Source of the DNA: Pedobacter sp. MC2016-15
GTDB taxonomy: Bacteria; Bacteroidota; Bacteroidia; Sphingobacteriales; Sphingobacteriaceae
DNA length: 64,000 nt
Direction of reading: 5' to 3'
Assembly (NCBI RefSeq): GCF_026239695.1
Contig: NZ_JAPIVS010000003.1
Coordinates: forward strand, 620,001 to 684,000
Both the position numbers and the translations under genes were made by a program. How positions within the stretch are numbered: position 1 is the stretch's first letter; each line of letters opens with the position of its first letter. Under the pieces are notes generated by a model. The model searched no databases, had not been told where the DNA came from, and saw only the letters and a program-made list of their open reading frames with translations. Below are positions 25,690-33,681 of the stretch, in pieces.

Positions 25690-27507
25690 ATGAACCACAA
25701 ACACCGCGCACTCAAAATCAGAGATTATTTTAAGTCCCTGCTCCGTTTTCGGATACCAAGAGTTTACCTAGTATGCTTTTGGCTCTTCGTCATCGTGATG
25801 GGTTTTACACAATACAAGCCTCATACAGGTTTGCCACCGGCGGATCCGGGTAACGGCGGACTGGTATTGCCGGGGGGATTCCGGGCGGTAGTGGTAGTAG
25901 ATAGTTTGAAGGGACAGGCGAGGCATATCGCAGTAAATGATAATGGCGATATTTACGTAAAAGCGAGAAATCACAACCGCAACGATGGTTATGGAAACAT
26001 CGCGCTGCGTGATACAAATAATGATGGAAAGGCAGATATTATCCAGCCTTTTGGAAAATATGAAGGCCGTACCTATGGTACTGCCATGCGCATCCATAAC
26101 GGATATCTCTATTTTAGCTCAGAGCTGATTGTGTACCGCAACAAACTGACCCCGGGCCAGCTGGTACCGGACAGTAAAATGGATACAATTGTAGTGGATA
26201 ACCCGCCTTACCATGAGCACCAGACCAAACCTGTTACGTTTGACGACAACGGGCATATCTATGTAGGCTGGGGAGCAGGCTCCAATGCAAGTCAGGTGGC
26301 CAACAGACGTCCAGGTTCTCCGGGAACTGGTACGCCAGATTCTGAAACTGACCCAAGCCCTTTTTTGGTAGACCATGGTGGAATATGGATGTTCGATGAA
26401 AACAAACTCAACCAGAAACAGGAAGAAGGAGTAAAGTTTGCTACCGGTCTGAGGAGTATCGTAGCCCTGGAGTGGGACCATAACAGTAAGTCTTTGTATA
26501 CCATTAATCACGGTCGCGACGACCTGAGGATGTTATGGCCTGCTATATATACCCCATGGGAGAGCGCTATCCTTCCTGCGGAAGAGTTTTTTAAAGTAAA
26601 ACAGGGAATGAACGGTGGCTGGCCATATTATTACTATGACCAGATCAAAGGGAAAAAGATCCTGAACCCGGAATACGGGGGTAATAAAATCAAGGAAGGT
26701 AACGGTGCAAAGCTGACACAGCCATTGATTGGTTTCCCGGGGCACTTTGCTCCGAACGACCTGATGTTTTACAAGGGGAATCAGTTTCCTGCAAGATACA
26801 AGAATGGTGCATTTATGGCATTTCATGGTGCTACGAACCGTGCTCCATACCCTCAGGCGGGTTATATCATCGCTTTTGTTCCTTTCAAAAACGGCGTACC
26901 TTCTGGTCCCTGGGAAGTATTTGCCGATGGATTTGCTGGTGTAGACCCGATTGTGAATGTGAGTAACGCTGTCTACCGCCCGATGGGGCTTGCCGAAGGG
27001 CCTGATGGTTCACTATATGTAAGTGATACCGAAAAAGGGAAGATCTGGAGAATCATGTTCAAGGGCAACAAGCAAACATTTGGTGCTGCGCAGCTGGCGG
27101 GAATGGCAAAACGTAAGATCACGCGTTCAAACATCAAGACGCCGAATGCGATTACAGATGATCTGGACAGGGGTAAATTGCTTGCAGCAGCAAAAGTATA
27201 TACCACCTATTGCAGTCCTTGCCACCAGCGTGACGGAAAAGGCGATGGCAACCGTTATCCGCCGATTGCCGCTTCAGAGTGGGTAAATGGTGATCAAACA
27301 AAATTGATCCAGGTGATCCTGAACGGACTGCAGGGACCTGTACAGGTGAAAGGATTGCCCTACAATGAAGTGATGCCGGCACATGGATCTTTCCTCAAAG
27401 ATGAGGAGATTGCGCAGGTAGTTACCTATATTAAGAGCAATTTCGGTAATACACCGGGAGAAGTTACACCTCAGCAGGTGGCTGAAGTAAGAAAATTAAA
27501 ACCTTAA
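25690..27507 (+). CDS. exported beta-propeller dehydrogenase-like protein with C-terminal cytochrome c domain
   Basis: 605 residues. An N-terminal signal or anchor (about 24-42) leads into a soluble-quinoprotein / sorbosone-dehydrogenase-like propeller: FRAVVVVDSLKGQARHIAVNDNGDIYV, GLRSIVALEWDHNSKSLYTINHGRDDL, MGLAEGPDGSLYVSDTEKGKIWRI. The C-terminal 100 residues are a cytochrome c with CSPCH at 508-512 and a probable distal Met near 562 (NEVMPAHG). It likely oxidises a sugar or alcohol in the periplasm with PQQ or a similar cofactor and passes electrons to its own haem. It heads an operon with an SMP-30-like protein (10 bp), a RidA protein and a second cytochrome c. Cofactor and substrate are inferred. 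Confidence 0.8.
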   Translation: MNHKHRALKIRDYFKSLLRFRIPRVYLVCFWLFVIVMGFTQYKPHTGLPPADPGNGGLVLPGGFRAVVVVDSLKGQARHIAVNDNGDIYVKARNHNRNDGYGNIALRDTNNDGKADIIQPFGKYEGRTYGTAMRIHNGYLYFSSELIVYRNKLTPGQLVPDSKMDTIVVDNPPYHEHQTKPVTFDDNGHIYVGWGAGSNASQVANRRPGSPGTGTPDSETDPSPFLVDHGGIWMFDENKLNQKQEEGVKFATGLRSIVALEWDHNSKSLYTINHGRDDLRMLWPAIYTPWESAILPAEEFFKVKQGMNGGWPYYYYDQIKGKKILNPEYGGNKIKEGNGAKLTQPLIGFPGHFAPNDLMFYKGNQFPARYKNGAFMAFHGATNRAPYPQAGYIIAFVPFKNGVPSGPWEVFADGFAGVDPIVNVSNAVYRPMGLAEGPDGSLYVSDTEKGKIWRIMFKGNKQTFGAAQLAGMAKRKITRSNIKTPNAITDDLDRGKLLAAAKVYTTYCSPCHQRDGKGDGNRYPPIAASEWVNGDQTKLIQVILNGLQGPVQVKGLPYNEVMPAHGSFLKDEEIAQVVTYIKSNFGNTPGEVTPQQVAEVRKLKP

Positions 27508-27517
27508 AAAATATATA

Positions 27518-28444
27518 ATGCTTAAAAACAACAGGCTCCCATACAAATGCGCTCAAACATTGTCGGTACTCTCTGTCTGCCTGGCTTATTCATTTGGTGC
27601 AAATGCGCAGAATGGATTGTTTAAGTCGACCCTGCTGACACCTCCAAATAGCTTTACAATTGGAGCAGAAGGACCGGCGGTTGATAAAAAAGGAAATCTG
27701 TATGCGGTAAACTATGACCATGATGGTACTGTTGGTATCATCACTCCCAAAGGTAAGGCTAGTGTCTTTCTTGAGCTGCCAAAGGGTAGCATGGGTAATG
27801 GCATCAGGTTTGACAGTAAAGGGGATATGCTGATTGCCGATTATACCGGTCATAATATTCTGAGGGTAAACATGGCAACAAAAGACATCAGCGTATTTGC
27901 ACACGATGGGAGAATGACGCAGCCGAACGATATCGCGATCGATGACAAAGACCGTTTGTATGCCAGTGATCCCAACTGGAAAGCCGGAACGGGCAGGGTG
28001 TGGCGTATCGATACCGATGGCAAATTCACCTTGCTGCTGGATGGTGTAGCTACTGTAAACGGAATTGATGTGAGTCCGGACAATAAAACTTTGTATGTCA
28101 ATGAGCTGCTGAAGATCTGGGCATTTGACCTCTCCCCGGAAGGTGCCATCAGCAATAAACGTCTGCTGATCGAATTTCCGGATTTCGGAATGGATGGCCT
28201 GCGGGTTGATGTGGATGGCAACATCTATCAGGCACGTTATGGAAAGGGAGTGGTCGCAAAAGTATCGCCTCAAGGCAAGTTGCTGAAAGAGATCGTCCTG
28301 AAAGGAAAGAAACCTACAAACGTTGCTTTTGGTGGCAAAGATGGCCGTACAATGTATGTGACCATACAGGATGAGAAAAACCTGGAGACCTTTAGGGTGG
28401 ATAAGCCCGGCCGTGAGTGGCTAAGAACCAAGAATAGTAAATAG
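27518..28444 (+). CDS. exported SMP-30/gluconolactonase-like beta-propeller protein
   Basis: 308 residues with a signal peptide (cleavage near GANAQ). Six-bladed propeller typical of SMP-30/LRE: EGPAVDKKGNLYAVNYD, GNGIRFDSKGDMLIADYT, PNDIAIDDKDRLYASDPNW, VNGIDVSPDNKTLYVNEL and GMDGLRVDVDGNIYQARY, carrying the Glu/Asn/Asp metal-binding positions. It would hydrolyse a lactone such as the one made by the upstream dehydrogenase (inference from order). It is 10 bp behind that gene and 29 bp before the RidA gene. Confidence 0.88.
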   Translation: MLKNNRLPYKCAQTLSVLSVCLAYSFGANAQNGLFKSTLLTPPNSFTIGAEGPAVDKKGNLYAVNYDHDGTVGIITPKGKASVFLELPKGSMGNGIRFDSKGDMLIADYTGHNILRVNMATKDISVFAHDGRMTQPNDIAIDDKDRLYASDPNWKAGTGRVWRIDTDGKFTLLLDGVATVNGIDVSPDNKTLYVNELLKIWAFDLSPEGAISNKRLLIEFPDFGMDGLRVDVDGNIYQARYGKGVVAKVSPQGKLLKEIVLKGKKPTNVAFGGKDGRTMYVTIQDEKNLETFRVDKPGREWLRTKNSK

Positions 28445-28473
28445 AATTATATTACCATTAAACCTTTAATCAA

Positions 28474-28941
28474 ATGAGTACAGAAAGAAGATCTGCCCTG
28501 AAAAAGTTATTACTGTCTGCTGTTGGCGTAACAGGATTTGGATTGTTTGCCAATGCCGCTACTAAAGATGCAGCCCCTGAAAAAGAAGCTGGCAACATCA
28601 CTAAAATGGATGACGTTCCATTGTTTTCTGGTCACACTAAATTAGGAAACACGATATATGTTGCAGGTAAAGGTGCACACACTGCTCCCTTCACTATCGC
28701 TGCACATACTGAGATTGTATTAAAAGAACTTGAGGCTGAACTGATCAAAGCTGGTTCCTCTATGGAAAAAGTGCTGAAGGTAAATGTTTACCTGAATGAT
28801 ATTGCTGATTACAAAGGCATGAACGAAGTTTATAAAGGTCGTTTCGGCAAGAAACCTCCTGTACGTACAACAGTTGCTGTTGCAAAAGGTGGTGTTCCGG
28901 GAGATTCTCTGGTAGAGATGGACTGCATCGCTTACATCTAG
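28474..28941 (+). CDS. RidA family protein with export leader
   Basis: 155 residues. The N-terminal part (about 1-30: ERRSALKKLLLSAVGVTGFGLFANA) looks like a twin-arginine or secretory leader. A full RidA/YjgF domain follows, ending in KPPVRTTVAVAKGGVPGDSLVEMDCIAYI with the substrate-binding Arg. RidA normally removes reactive enamines/imines in the cytosol; an exported copy in a sugar-oxidation operon is unusual and suggests a different imine- or lactone-type intermediate. It lies between the lactonase-like gene and a cytochrome c. Confidence 0.85.
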   Translation: MSTERRSALKKLLLSAVGVTGFGLFANAATKDAAPEKEAGNITKMDDVPLFSGHTKLGNTIYVAGKGAHTAPFTIAAHTEIVLKELEAELIKAGSSMEKVLKVNVYLNDIADYKGMNEVYKGRFGKKPPVRTTVAVAKGGVPGDSLVEMDCIAYI

Positions 28942-28972
28942 TCGTATTTTAAATTCTGTTGATCAATTAGTT

Positions 28973-29368
28973 ATGAAGCTAAAGCTTATTTTCTCCGGTT
29001 GTCTTTTTATTGCAGTAACAGGCAGTACTACAGCGGCCTTTTGCCAAACCAAAAAGACTGTGAAAACAGTTACCAAGGTGAGCACCATCACTGTCAGCAA
29101 GGCTGATATTGCGGCGGGTCAGCTATTGGTCAGTAAATCTGACTGTGTAGGCTGCCATAGTGTAAATAATAAAATGGTCGGTCCTGCTTATGTAACTATC
29201 GCCCAGACATATCCTATGACTGATGCTAATGTTACAGCTTTATCACAGAAGATCATCAGTGGTGGCAGCGGTAAATGGGGACAGGTACCGATGACACCAC
29301 ATCCGGCAATTACTTCACCGGATGCAAAGAAGATTGTAAAATACATTCTCTCTTTGAATACAAAATAA
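28973..29368 (+). CDS. exported c-type cytochrome
   Basis: 131 residues with a signal peptide (cleavage near AFCQ) and a single class I haem motif, CVGCH at 58-62, plus a probable distal Met in QVPMTPHPA. It resembles cytochrome c-551/552-type carriers and could take electrons from the cytochrome domain of the first protein of the operon to a terminal oxidase. It is the last gene before a strong terminator. Confidence 0.9.
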   Translation: MKLKLIFSGCLFIAVTGSTTAAFCQTKKTVKTVTKVSTITVSKADIAAGQLLVSKSDCVGCHSVNNKMVGPAYVTIAQTYPMTDANVTALSQKIISGGSGKWGQVPMTPHPAITSPDAKKIVKYILSLNTK

Positions 29369-29403
29369 GGAAAGTCCCGCTGGGGCGATCTCAAAATTTA
29401 CTA

Positions 29404-29439
29404 AGCTAATACTGGATAACAGTATTAGCTTTTTTTTTT
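29404..29439 (+). terminator. rho-independent terminator ending the oxidation operon
   Basis: AGCTAATACTG (29404-29414) pairs perfectly with CAGTATTAGCT (29420-29430) around a 5-nt loop, followed by about ten T residues. Confidence 0.88.
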
Positions 29440-29462
29440 ACCTTTAACTAAACCCGATCACG

Positions 29463-29927
29463 TTGGCAGCGCAAACACCATATTCAGAATTTGGTTCAGG
29501 TTATCCATTTAACGTGTACCTGTTAGTAATTATCCCCATATTAATACTTGGCCTTGGCTTGCTCAACCAATACGACCTGATTGTGGTGATGATGAACCTG
29601 CCTATAGGGATGCTGATCTATTATATCCTGTTTTCACGATTCAGCTGTAAGATTGAAATCAATGAGATCAATGAGCTGGAAGTGATCTATTTCTTTCCAT
29701 GGGATGATAATGTGCTGATCAGTCTTGACGATTTTGATAAGGTAACCGTAGAGAAAGTGAAGAACAGTAGCTTTAGCCTGCTGAGCTTTAGCAGCGCTGA
29801 TGAATTTGCTGAAACTGTAAACGTTCGGCTGAATATGCGAAAGGGGGCTCTGGAGCAGATGTTAACGTATATCAAAGCAGCAAACAAGCTGAAAATCAGC
29901 CGCTCTGTGGGCAGAACTTTTCATTAA
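29463..29927 (+). CDS. hypothetical membrane protein
   Basis: 154 residues if it starts at the TTG at 29463; no ATG lies in frame before residue 44, and starting there would lose most of the two hydrophobic segments (about 17-35 and 40-58). After the helices comes a soluble part with beta pattern (CKIEINEINELEVIYFFPW) similar in layout to PH-like membrane-anchored domains. No named family is recognised. It stands alone after the terminator of the oxidation operon. Confidence 0.55.
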   Translation: MAAQTPYSEFGSGYPFNVYLLVIIPILILGLGLLNQYDLIVVMMNLPIGMLIYYILFSRFSCKIEINEINELEVIYFFPWDDNVLISLDDFDKVTVEKVKNSSFSLLSFSSADEFAETVNVRLNMRKGALEQMLTYIKAANKLKISRSVGRTFH

Positions 29928-30005
29928 ATCCCAAAAATATTTTTTTATTCTGATCTTTTCCCTTTTTTACATCGTAACTCTTATTAGGGCCGTTAAGAAA
30001 ATGCT

Positions 30006-30341
30006 ATGGCCTCGCCAAAAAAAATCGTTTTACCCTTAATGTATCAGATTATGATGGAAAACATAGCAGTAAAGTCACGGAAAGTAAATAGTTCTATCAC
30101 CGACAAGGTGATTGAGTTGCATAATATTGGTTATGTGTTTGATTTTTTGATTTCAGATCAGGAGGAAGTTATCTGCCTCCAGGACAATAAACATTTTCCA
30201 CGTGAAAATGTAGATGTGAAAGTAATGGGGCAGGGCTACGACCTCTTTAGTCACTCTTTCAAGTATATCCATACCATAGAAACAAGCTGCGGAAAATGGG
30301 GTCTCATGCTCTCTGATGAGGTGGTGACCTGGGTTGCTTAA
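30006..30341 (+). CDS. small hypothetical cytosolic protein
   Basis: 111 residues with no leader. The middle part (VIELHNIGYVFDFLISDQEEVICLQDN) resembles a small Bacteroidota family sometimes labelled, without biochemical support, phosphoribosylpyrophosphate synthetase. It ends in a beta pair (CGKWGLMLSDEVVTWVA). No catalytic motif is visible. The neighbours give no hint. Confidence 0.5.
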   Translation: MASPKKIVLPLMYQIMMENIAVKSRKVNSSITDKVIELHNIGYVFDFLISDQEEVICLQDNKHFPRENVDVKVMGQGYDLFSHSFKYIHTIETSCGKWGLMLSDEVVTWVA

Positions 30342-30355
30342 TCTTTTCAATTTCA

Positions 30356-30387
30356 TTTGGTTAAAGCCGGTTCAAAGGTTAGTTTTG
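30356..30387 (+). promoter_or_regulatory. Bacteroidota-type promoter of the DUF5009 gene
   Basis: TTTG (30356-30359), 20 nt, TAGTTTTG (30380-30387): both elements and the spacing match. The ATG at 30392 follows after 4 nt, so the message is nearly leaderless. Confidence 0.6.
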
Positions 30388-30391
30388 TTTT

Positions 30392-31564
30392 ATGCAACAA
30401 CTACCTAAACGCCTGTTATCTATCGATGTACTTCGGGCTGTAACCATGTTTCTGATGATCTTTGTGAATGATTCTTCAGGGGTCAGGAATGTGCCGCTGT
30501 GGTTGGGTCATACGGAGGCCAGTGCCGATGCTATGGGTTTTGCTGACACCATATTTCCGGCCTTCCTGTTTATCGTAGGACTGTCGCTTCCCTTTGCCAT
30601 CAACAATAAGATCAAGAAAGGGGAGTCTTTTCTTCAAATCCTGTTTTATATCCTTTCCCGCAGTGCGGCATTGCTGATTATGGGATTTTTTCATGTGAAC
30701 CTGGAAGAGTACAGTGCCGCTTCGGTGTTGCCTAAAGCAGTGTGGGGACTGATCATTACAGCGAGCTTTTTCCTGATCTGGCTGGATTACCCTGAGAGCA
30801 TGAATAAGACAAAGAAGAATATCCTCATGGGAACGGGAATAGTGCTGCTGATCCTGATGGCTGTTTTATACAAAGGCGGCAGCCCGGAAGCACCCGTCTG
30901 GATGAAGCCATCATGGTGGGGCATCCTGGGGATTATCGGCTGGTCATATCTGGTGTGTGCTGTACTGTATCTGGTAAGCAGGGGGCGCCTGAGCTTTTTG
31001 ATCCTGAGCTGGTTTCTGTTTATGGTCATCAATATTGCTGTGCATATGGAATTGCTGCCCTTCAGATTCTGGCTGATCGGTGATGGCTCTTCAGTAGGAT
31101 TGACCATGGGTGGAATTGTAATTTCGGGTTTATATGCGCGCCTGGTGGGCTTAGGGAAAACGCAGCGTTTGTGGCTGATCATGGCTGTCCTGGGCATTGC
31201 CCTGGTTGCTGCGGGATTGCTGATACGTCCAGTGGCGGGCGGTATCTCGAAGATTCATTCTACACCTGCCTGGGTGATGATCTGTACGGGCATTACCATC
31301 TTGTTTTTTGAACTTGCAATCTACCTTATTGATGTGCAGGGGAAAAAGGATTGGTTTAAATGGATTGCTCCCGCGGGTACCAGCACGCTTACCTGTTACC
31401 TGATGCCATACTTTCTCATCTTCCTGATGCATCTGTCCGGACTGGAATTTAGTGGCATGCTGAATAGCGGGGCGCCCGGACTGGCCCGGTCTTTTGCGAT
31501 ATCATTTATCCTGATACTGATCGTGGGGCAGATGGAAAAACGGAGGTTAAGATTAAAAATATAA
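30392..31564 (+). CDS. DUF5009 / NagX-like membrane acyltransferase
   Basis: 390 residues with about ten hydrophobic segments. The start (RLLSIDVLRAVTMFLMIFVND) is the signature of the DUF5009/DUF1624 group related to heparan-alpha-glucosaminide N-acetyltransferase, and the DTIFPAFLFIVGLSLPFA loop follows. It may move an acetyl group across the inner membrane onto an amino sugar or glycan. Its stop codon overlaps the ATG of a GH18 gene by 1 base, so the two form a pair, perhaps for amino-sugar polymers. Confidence 0.82.
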   Translation: MQQLPKRLLSIDVLRAVTMFLMIFVNDSSGVRNVPLWLGHTEASADAMGFADTIFPAFLFIVGLSLPFAINNKIKKGESFLQILFYILSRSAALLIMGFFHVNLEEYSAASVLPKAVWGLIITASFFLIWLDYPESMNKTKKNILMGTGIVLLILMAVLYKGGSPEAPVWMKPSWWGILGIIGWSYLVCAVLYLVSRGRLSFLILSWFLFMVINIAVHMELLPFRFWLIGDGSSVGLTMGGIVISGLYARLVGLGKTQRLWLIMAVLGIALVAAGLLIRPVAGGISKIHSTPAWVMICTGITILFFELAIYLIDVQGKKDWFKWIAPAGTSTLTCYLMPYFLIFLMHLSGLEFSGMLNSGAPGLARSFAISFILILIVGQMEKRRLRLKI

Positions 31565-32718
31565 TGATGAAACGGATGCATTTGTATAGGGCGGCTCTGT
31601 CAGGAGTACTTTGCCTCTTCATTCTGACGGGCGCAAGTTTTGGAGTTCGTGCCCAGAGTGCGAAACACAAGAAATATGTGGTTATTGGTTATGTTGGGGG
31701 CTACCGTGGACTGGTTGATACCGCACTGGTGGATGCGCAAAAACTAACGCATATCAACTATGCATTTGTAAATGTGCAGAACAACCGTGCCTGGCTGACG
31801 AATCTGAAAACAGATTCTACGAACTTCAGAAATTTAAATAAGCTGAAGCTGAAAAATCCCGGTCTTAAGATTCTGATCTCCATAGGTGGCTGGCTATGGA
31901 GCGGCAACTTCTCAGACGCTGTGCTTTCTGATACTTCGCGCAGGGCTTTTGCAGCAAGTGCTGTACAGATTATCAGAGATTATGGTCTGGATGGTGTAGA
32001 TATCGACTGGGAATATCCGGCACAGGCGGGTGCAGGTAATAAGTTCCGGCCGGAAGATCAGCAAAATTATACGCTGATGTTTAAGTCGCTGCGCGAGGAG
32101 CTGGACCAGGCAGAGAAACAAACAGGCAGGAATCTATTGCTTACCACAGCAGTAGGGGGATTTAAAAGATTTCTGGACCTTACAGAAATGGGCAAGGCGC
32201 AGGCCTACCTTGATTATATCAATCTGATGACCTATGATTATTTCCAGGATAGTCTGGGTGTTGCAGTACACCATACTAATCTTTATCCATCAAAAATGTA
32301 TACTGCAGAAGATAACGCGGATAAAACTGTGAAAGATTATATCGCTGCTGGCGTTCCTGCGGCGAAACTGGTGATGGGACTGGCATTTTACGGTAGATCA
32401 TCCATTGTGGCAGAAAACTCGCAGAACGGATTGGGAGTAAAAACCACTGGAAAAGCGCAGGCTGGTGGTTATACAATGATAAAAGATAGTCTGATCAATA
32501 AAAAGGGTTTTAAGTATTACCGTGATAAGGATGCAAAAGCACCTTACCTGTATAATCCTTCGAGCAGGCAGTTCATATCTTTTGATGATGAGTGGTCAGT
32601 AAAGAATAAAGCTGAGTATGTAAAAGATAAAAAGATGGGCGGACTGATGTTTTGGGAATATACCAGTGATACAAAAGAATATCTGTTGGATGAGTTGAAT
32701 AAAGTATTAGGTAAATAG
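31564..32718 (+). CDS. glycoside hydrolase family 18 (chitinase-like), exported
   Basis: 384 residues with a signal peptide (about 1-31, FGVRAQ). The GH18 catalytic motif DGVDIDWE is at 143-150 with E150 as acid, SIGGW at 106-110, and MTYDY and a closing GLMFWEY motif are kept. It should cleave beta-1,4-GlcNAc polymers (chitin, or peptidoglycan-like glycans). It has no carbohydrate-binding module. It is translationally coupled to the DUF5009 gene through a TAATG overlap. Confidence 0.92.
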   Translation: MMKRMHLYRAALSGVLCLFILTGASFGVRAQSAKHKKYVVIGYVGGYRGLVDTALVDAQKLTHINYAFVNVQNNRAWLTNLKTDSTNFRNLNKLKLKNPGLKILISIGGWLWSGNFSDAVLSDTSRRAFAASAVQIIRDYGLDGVDIDWEYPAQAGAGNKFRPEDQQNYTLMFKSLREELDQAEKQTGRNLLLTTAVGGFKRFLDLTEMGKAQAYLDYINLMTYDYFQDSLGVAVHHTNLYPSKMYTAEDNADKTVKDYIAAGVPAAKLVMGLAFYGRSSIVAENSQNGLGVKTTGKAQAGGYTMIKDSLINKKGFKYYRDKDAKAPYLYNPSSRQFISFDDEWSVKNKAEYVKDKKMGGLMFWEYTSDTKEYLLDELNKVLGK

Positions 32719-32791
32719 CTTAAATATTACCTGAAGTTTATCTGGAGTTAATGCTGCCGGCCGACCTTCGTCGCTTAATTTGAGTTATCAC

Positions 32792-33592
32792 ATGATAAAA
32801 TCCAACTATCTTTATTCTATCTTTTTTGTAATCGTATGTTTTGCATTGGTGTCATGGGGTGGTACCGGACACCGTGCTATCGGCAAAATCGCGTCCAACC
32901 ATTTAACCGCTGATGCTACAGCAGCAGTACAGGAATTACTGGGCACTGAAAGCCTGGCGGAGGTGAGCACCTGGGCTGATGAGATACGGATGAAACCTGA
33001 GTTTAAATATACTACACCATGGCATTATATCAATCTTCCTTTGGGTTTAAATTACCGTCAGTTTAAGGAAAAGGTGGAAAGCATGACCAATGATAATGTG
33101 TATAGCGCGATGCTGAAACAGGAGAAAATATTGGCTGACAAAAACGAGACGAAAGAAAAAAGAGCAGAAGCATTAAAGTTTATCGTGCATTTTGTGGGTG
33201 ATCTTCATCAGCCAATGCATGTCAGCAGGGCCGAAGATCAGGGTGGAAATACGATCCAGTTGAATTACAATGATAAAGGGACAAACCTCCATAGTCTTTG
33301 GGACTCGAGGCTGATTGAACACCAGGGCTTAAATTATGAAGAGATCGTCAATAAGTACGATCATGCCTCTGCAAAAGAGATCAGAAAATGGCAAAAGGCA
33401 CCATTGGTGGTATGGATGTGGGAAAGCTATGAGATCAGCAGCAAGCTGTATGCCGAGGTAGATCAGATGAAAGACCGTACCCTTGAGGCCGGTTATGATG
33501 ACAAACATTATGCGATCATAGAAAAGAGAATGCAGCAGGCTGGTTTACGTCTGGCAGGTTTGCTAAACGGTATATTATCACAACAGCCCTAG
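32792..33592 (+). CDS. S1/P1 nuclease, exported
   Basis: 266 residues from the ATG at 32792; a TTG 12 nt earlier is the alternative. The signal peptide ends in LVS so that Trp becomes the mature N-terminus, which is itself a zinc ligand in this family. Further ligands: His in GTGHRAIG, Asp in TWADEIR, His in PWHYINLP, His and Asp in FVGDLHQPMHV, and His/Asp in NLHSLWDSRL. All three zinc sites look complete. It degrades single-stranded DNA/RNA and 3'-nucleotides outside the cytosol, probably for phosphate or nucleoside supply. Confidence 0.92.
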   Translation: MIKSNYLYSIFFVIVCFALVSWGGTGHRAIGKIASNHLTADATAAVQELLGTESLAEVSTWADEIRMKPEFKYTTPWHYINLPLGLNYRQFKEKVESMTNDNVYSAMLKQEKILADKNETKEKRAEALKFIVHFVGDLHQPMHVSRAEDQGGNTIQLNYNDKGTNLHSLWDSRLIEHQGLNYEEIVNKYDHASAKEIRKWQKAPLVVWMWESYEISSKLYAEVDQMKDRTLEAGYDDKHYAIIEKRMQQAGLRLAGLLNGILSQQP

Positions 33593-33681
33593 CCGGCGGC
33601 GGATTTTTTATTTATATTTAGCCAGAAATCATAAATACGGGAATGTGGCGTTCTGTCATTGTTACCTTATTACGCTAAATC

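Noticed and set aside
27590..28273. 227-codon frame opposite the SMP-30-like gene
   Set aside because: Shadow of a propeller gene with clear motifs on the plus strand.
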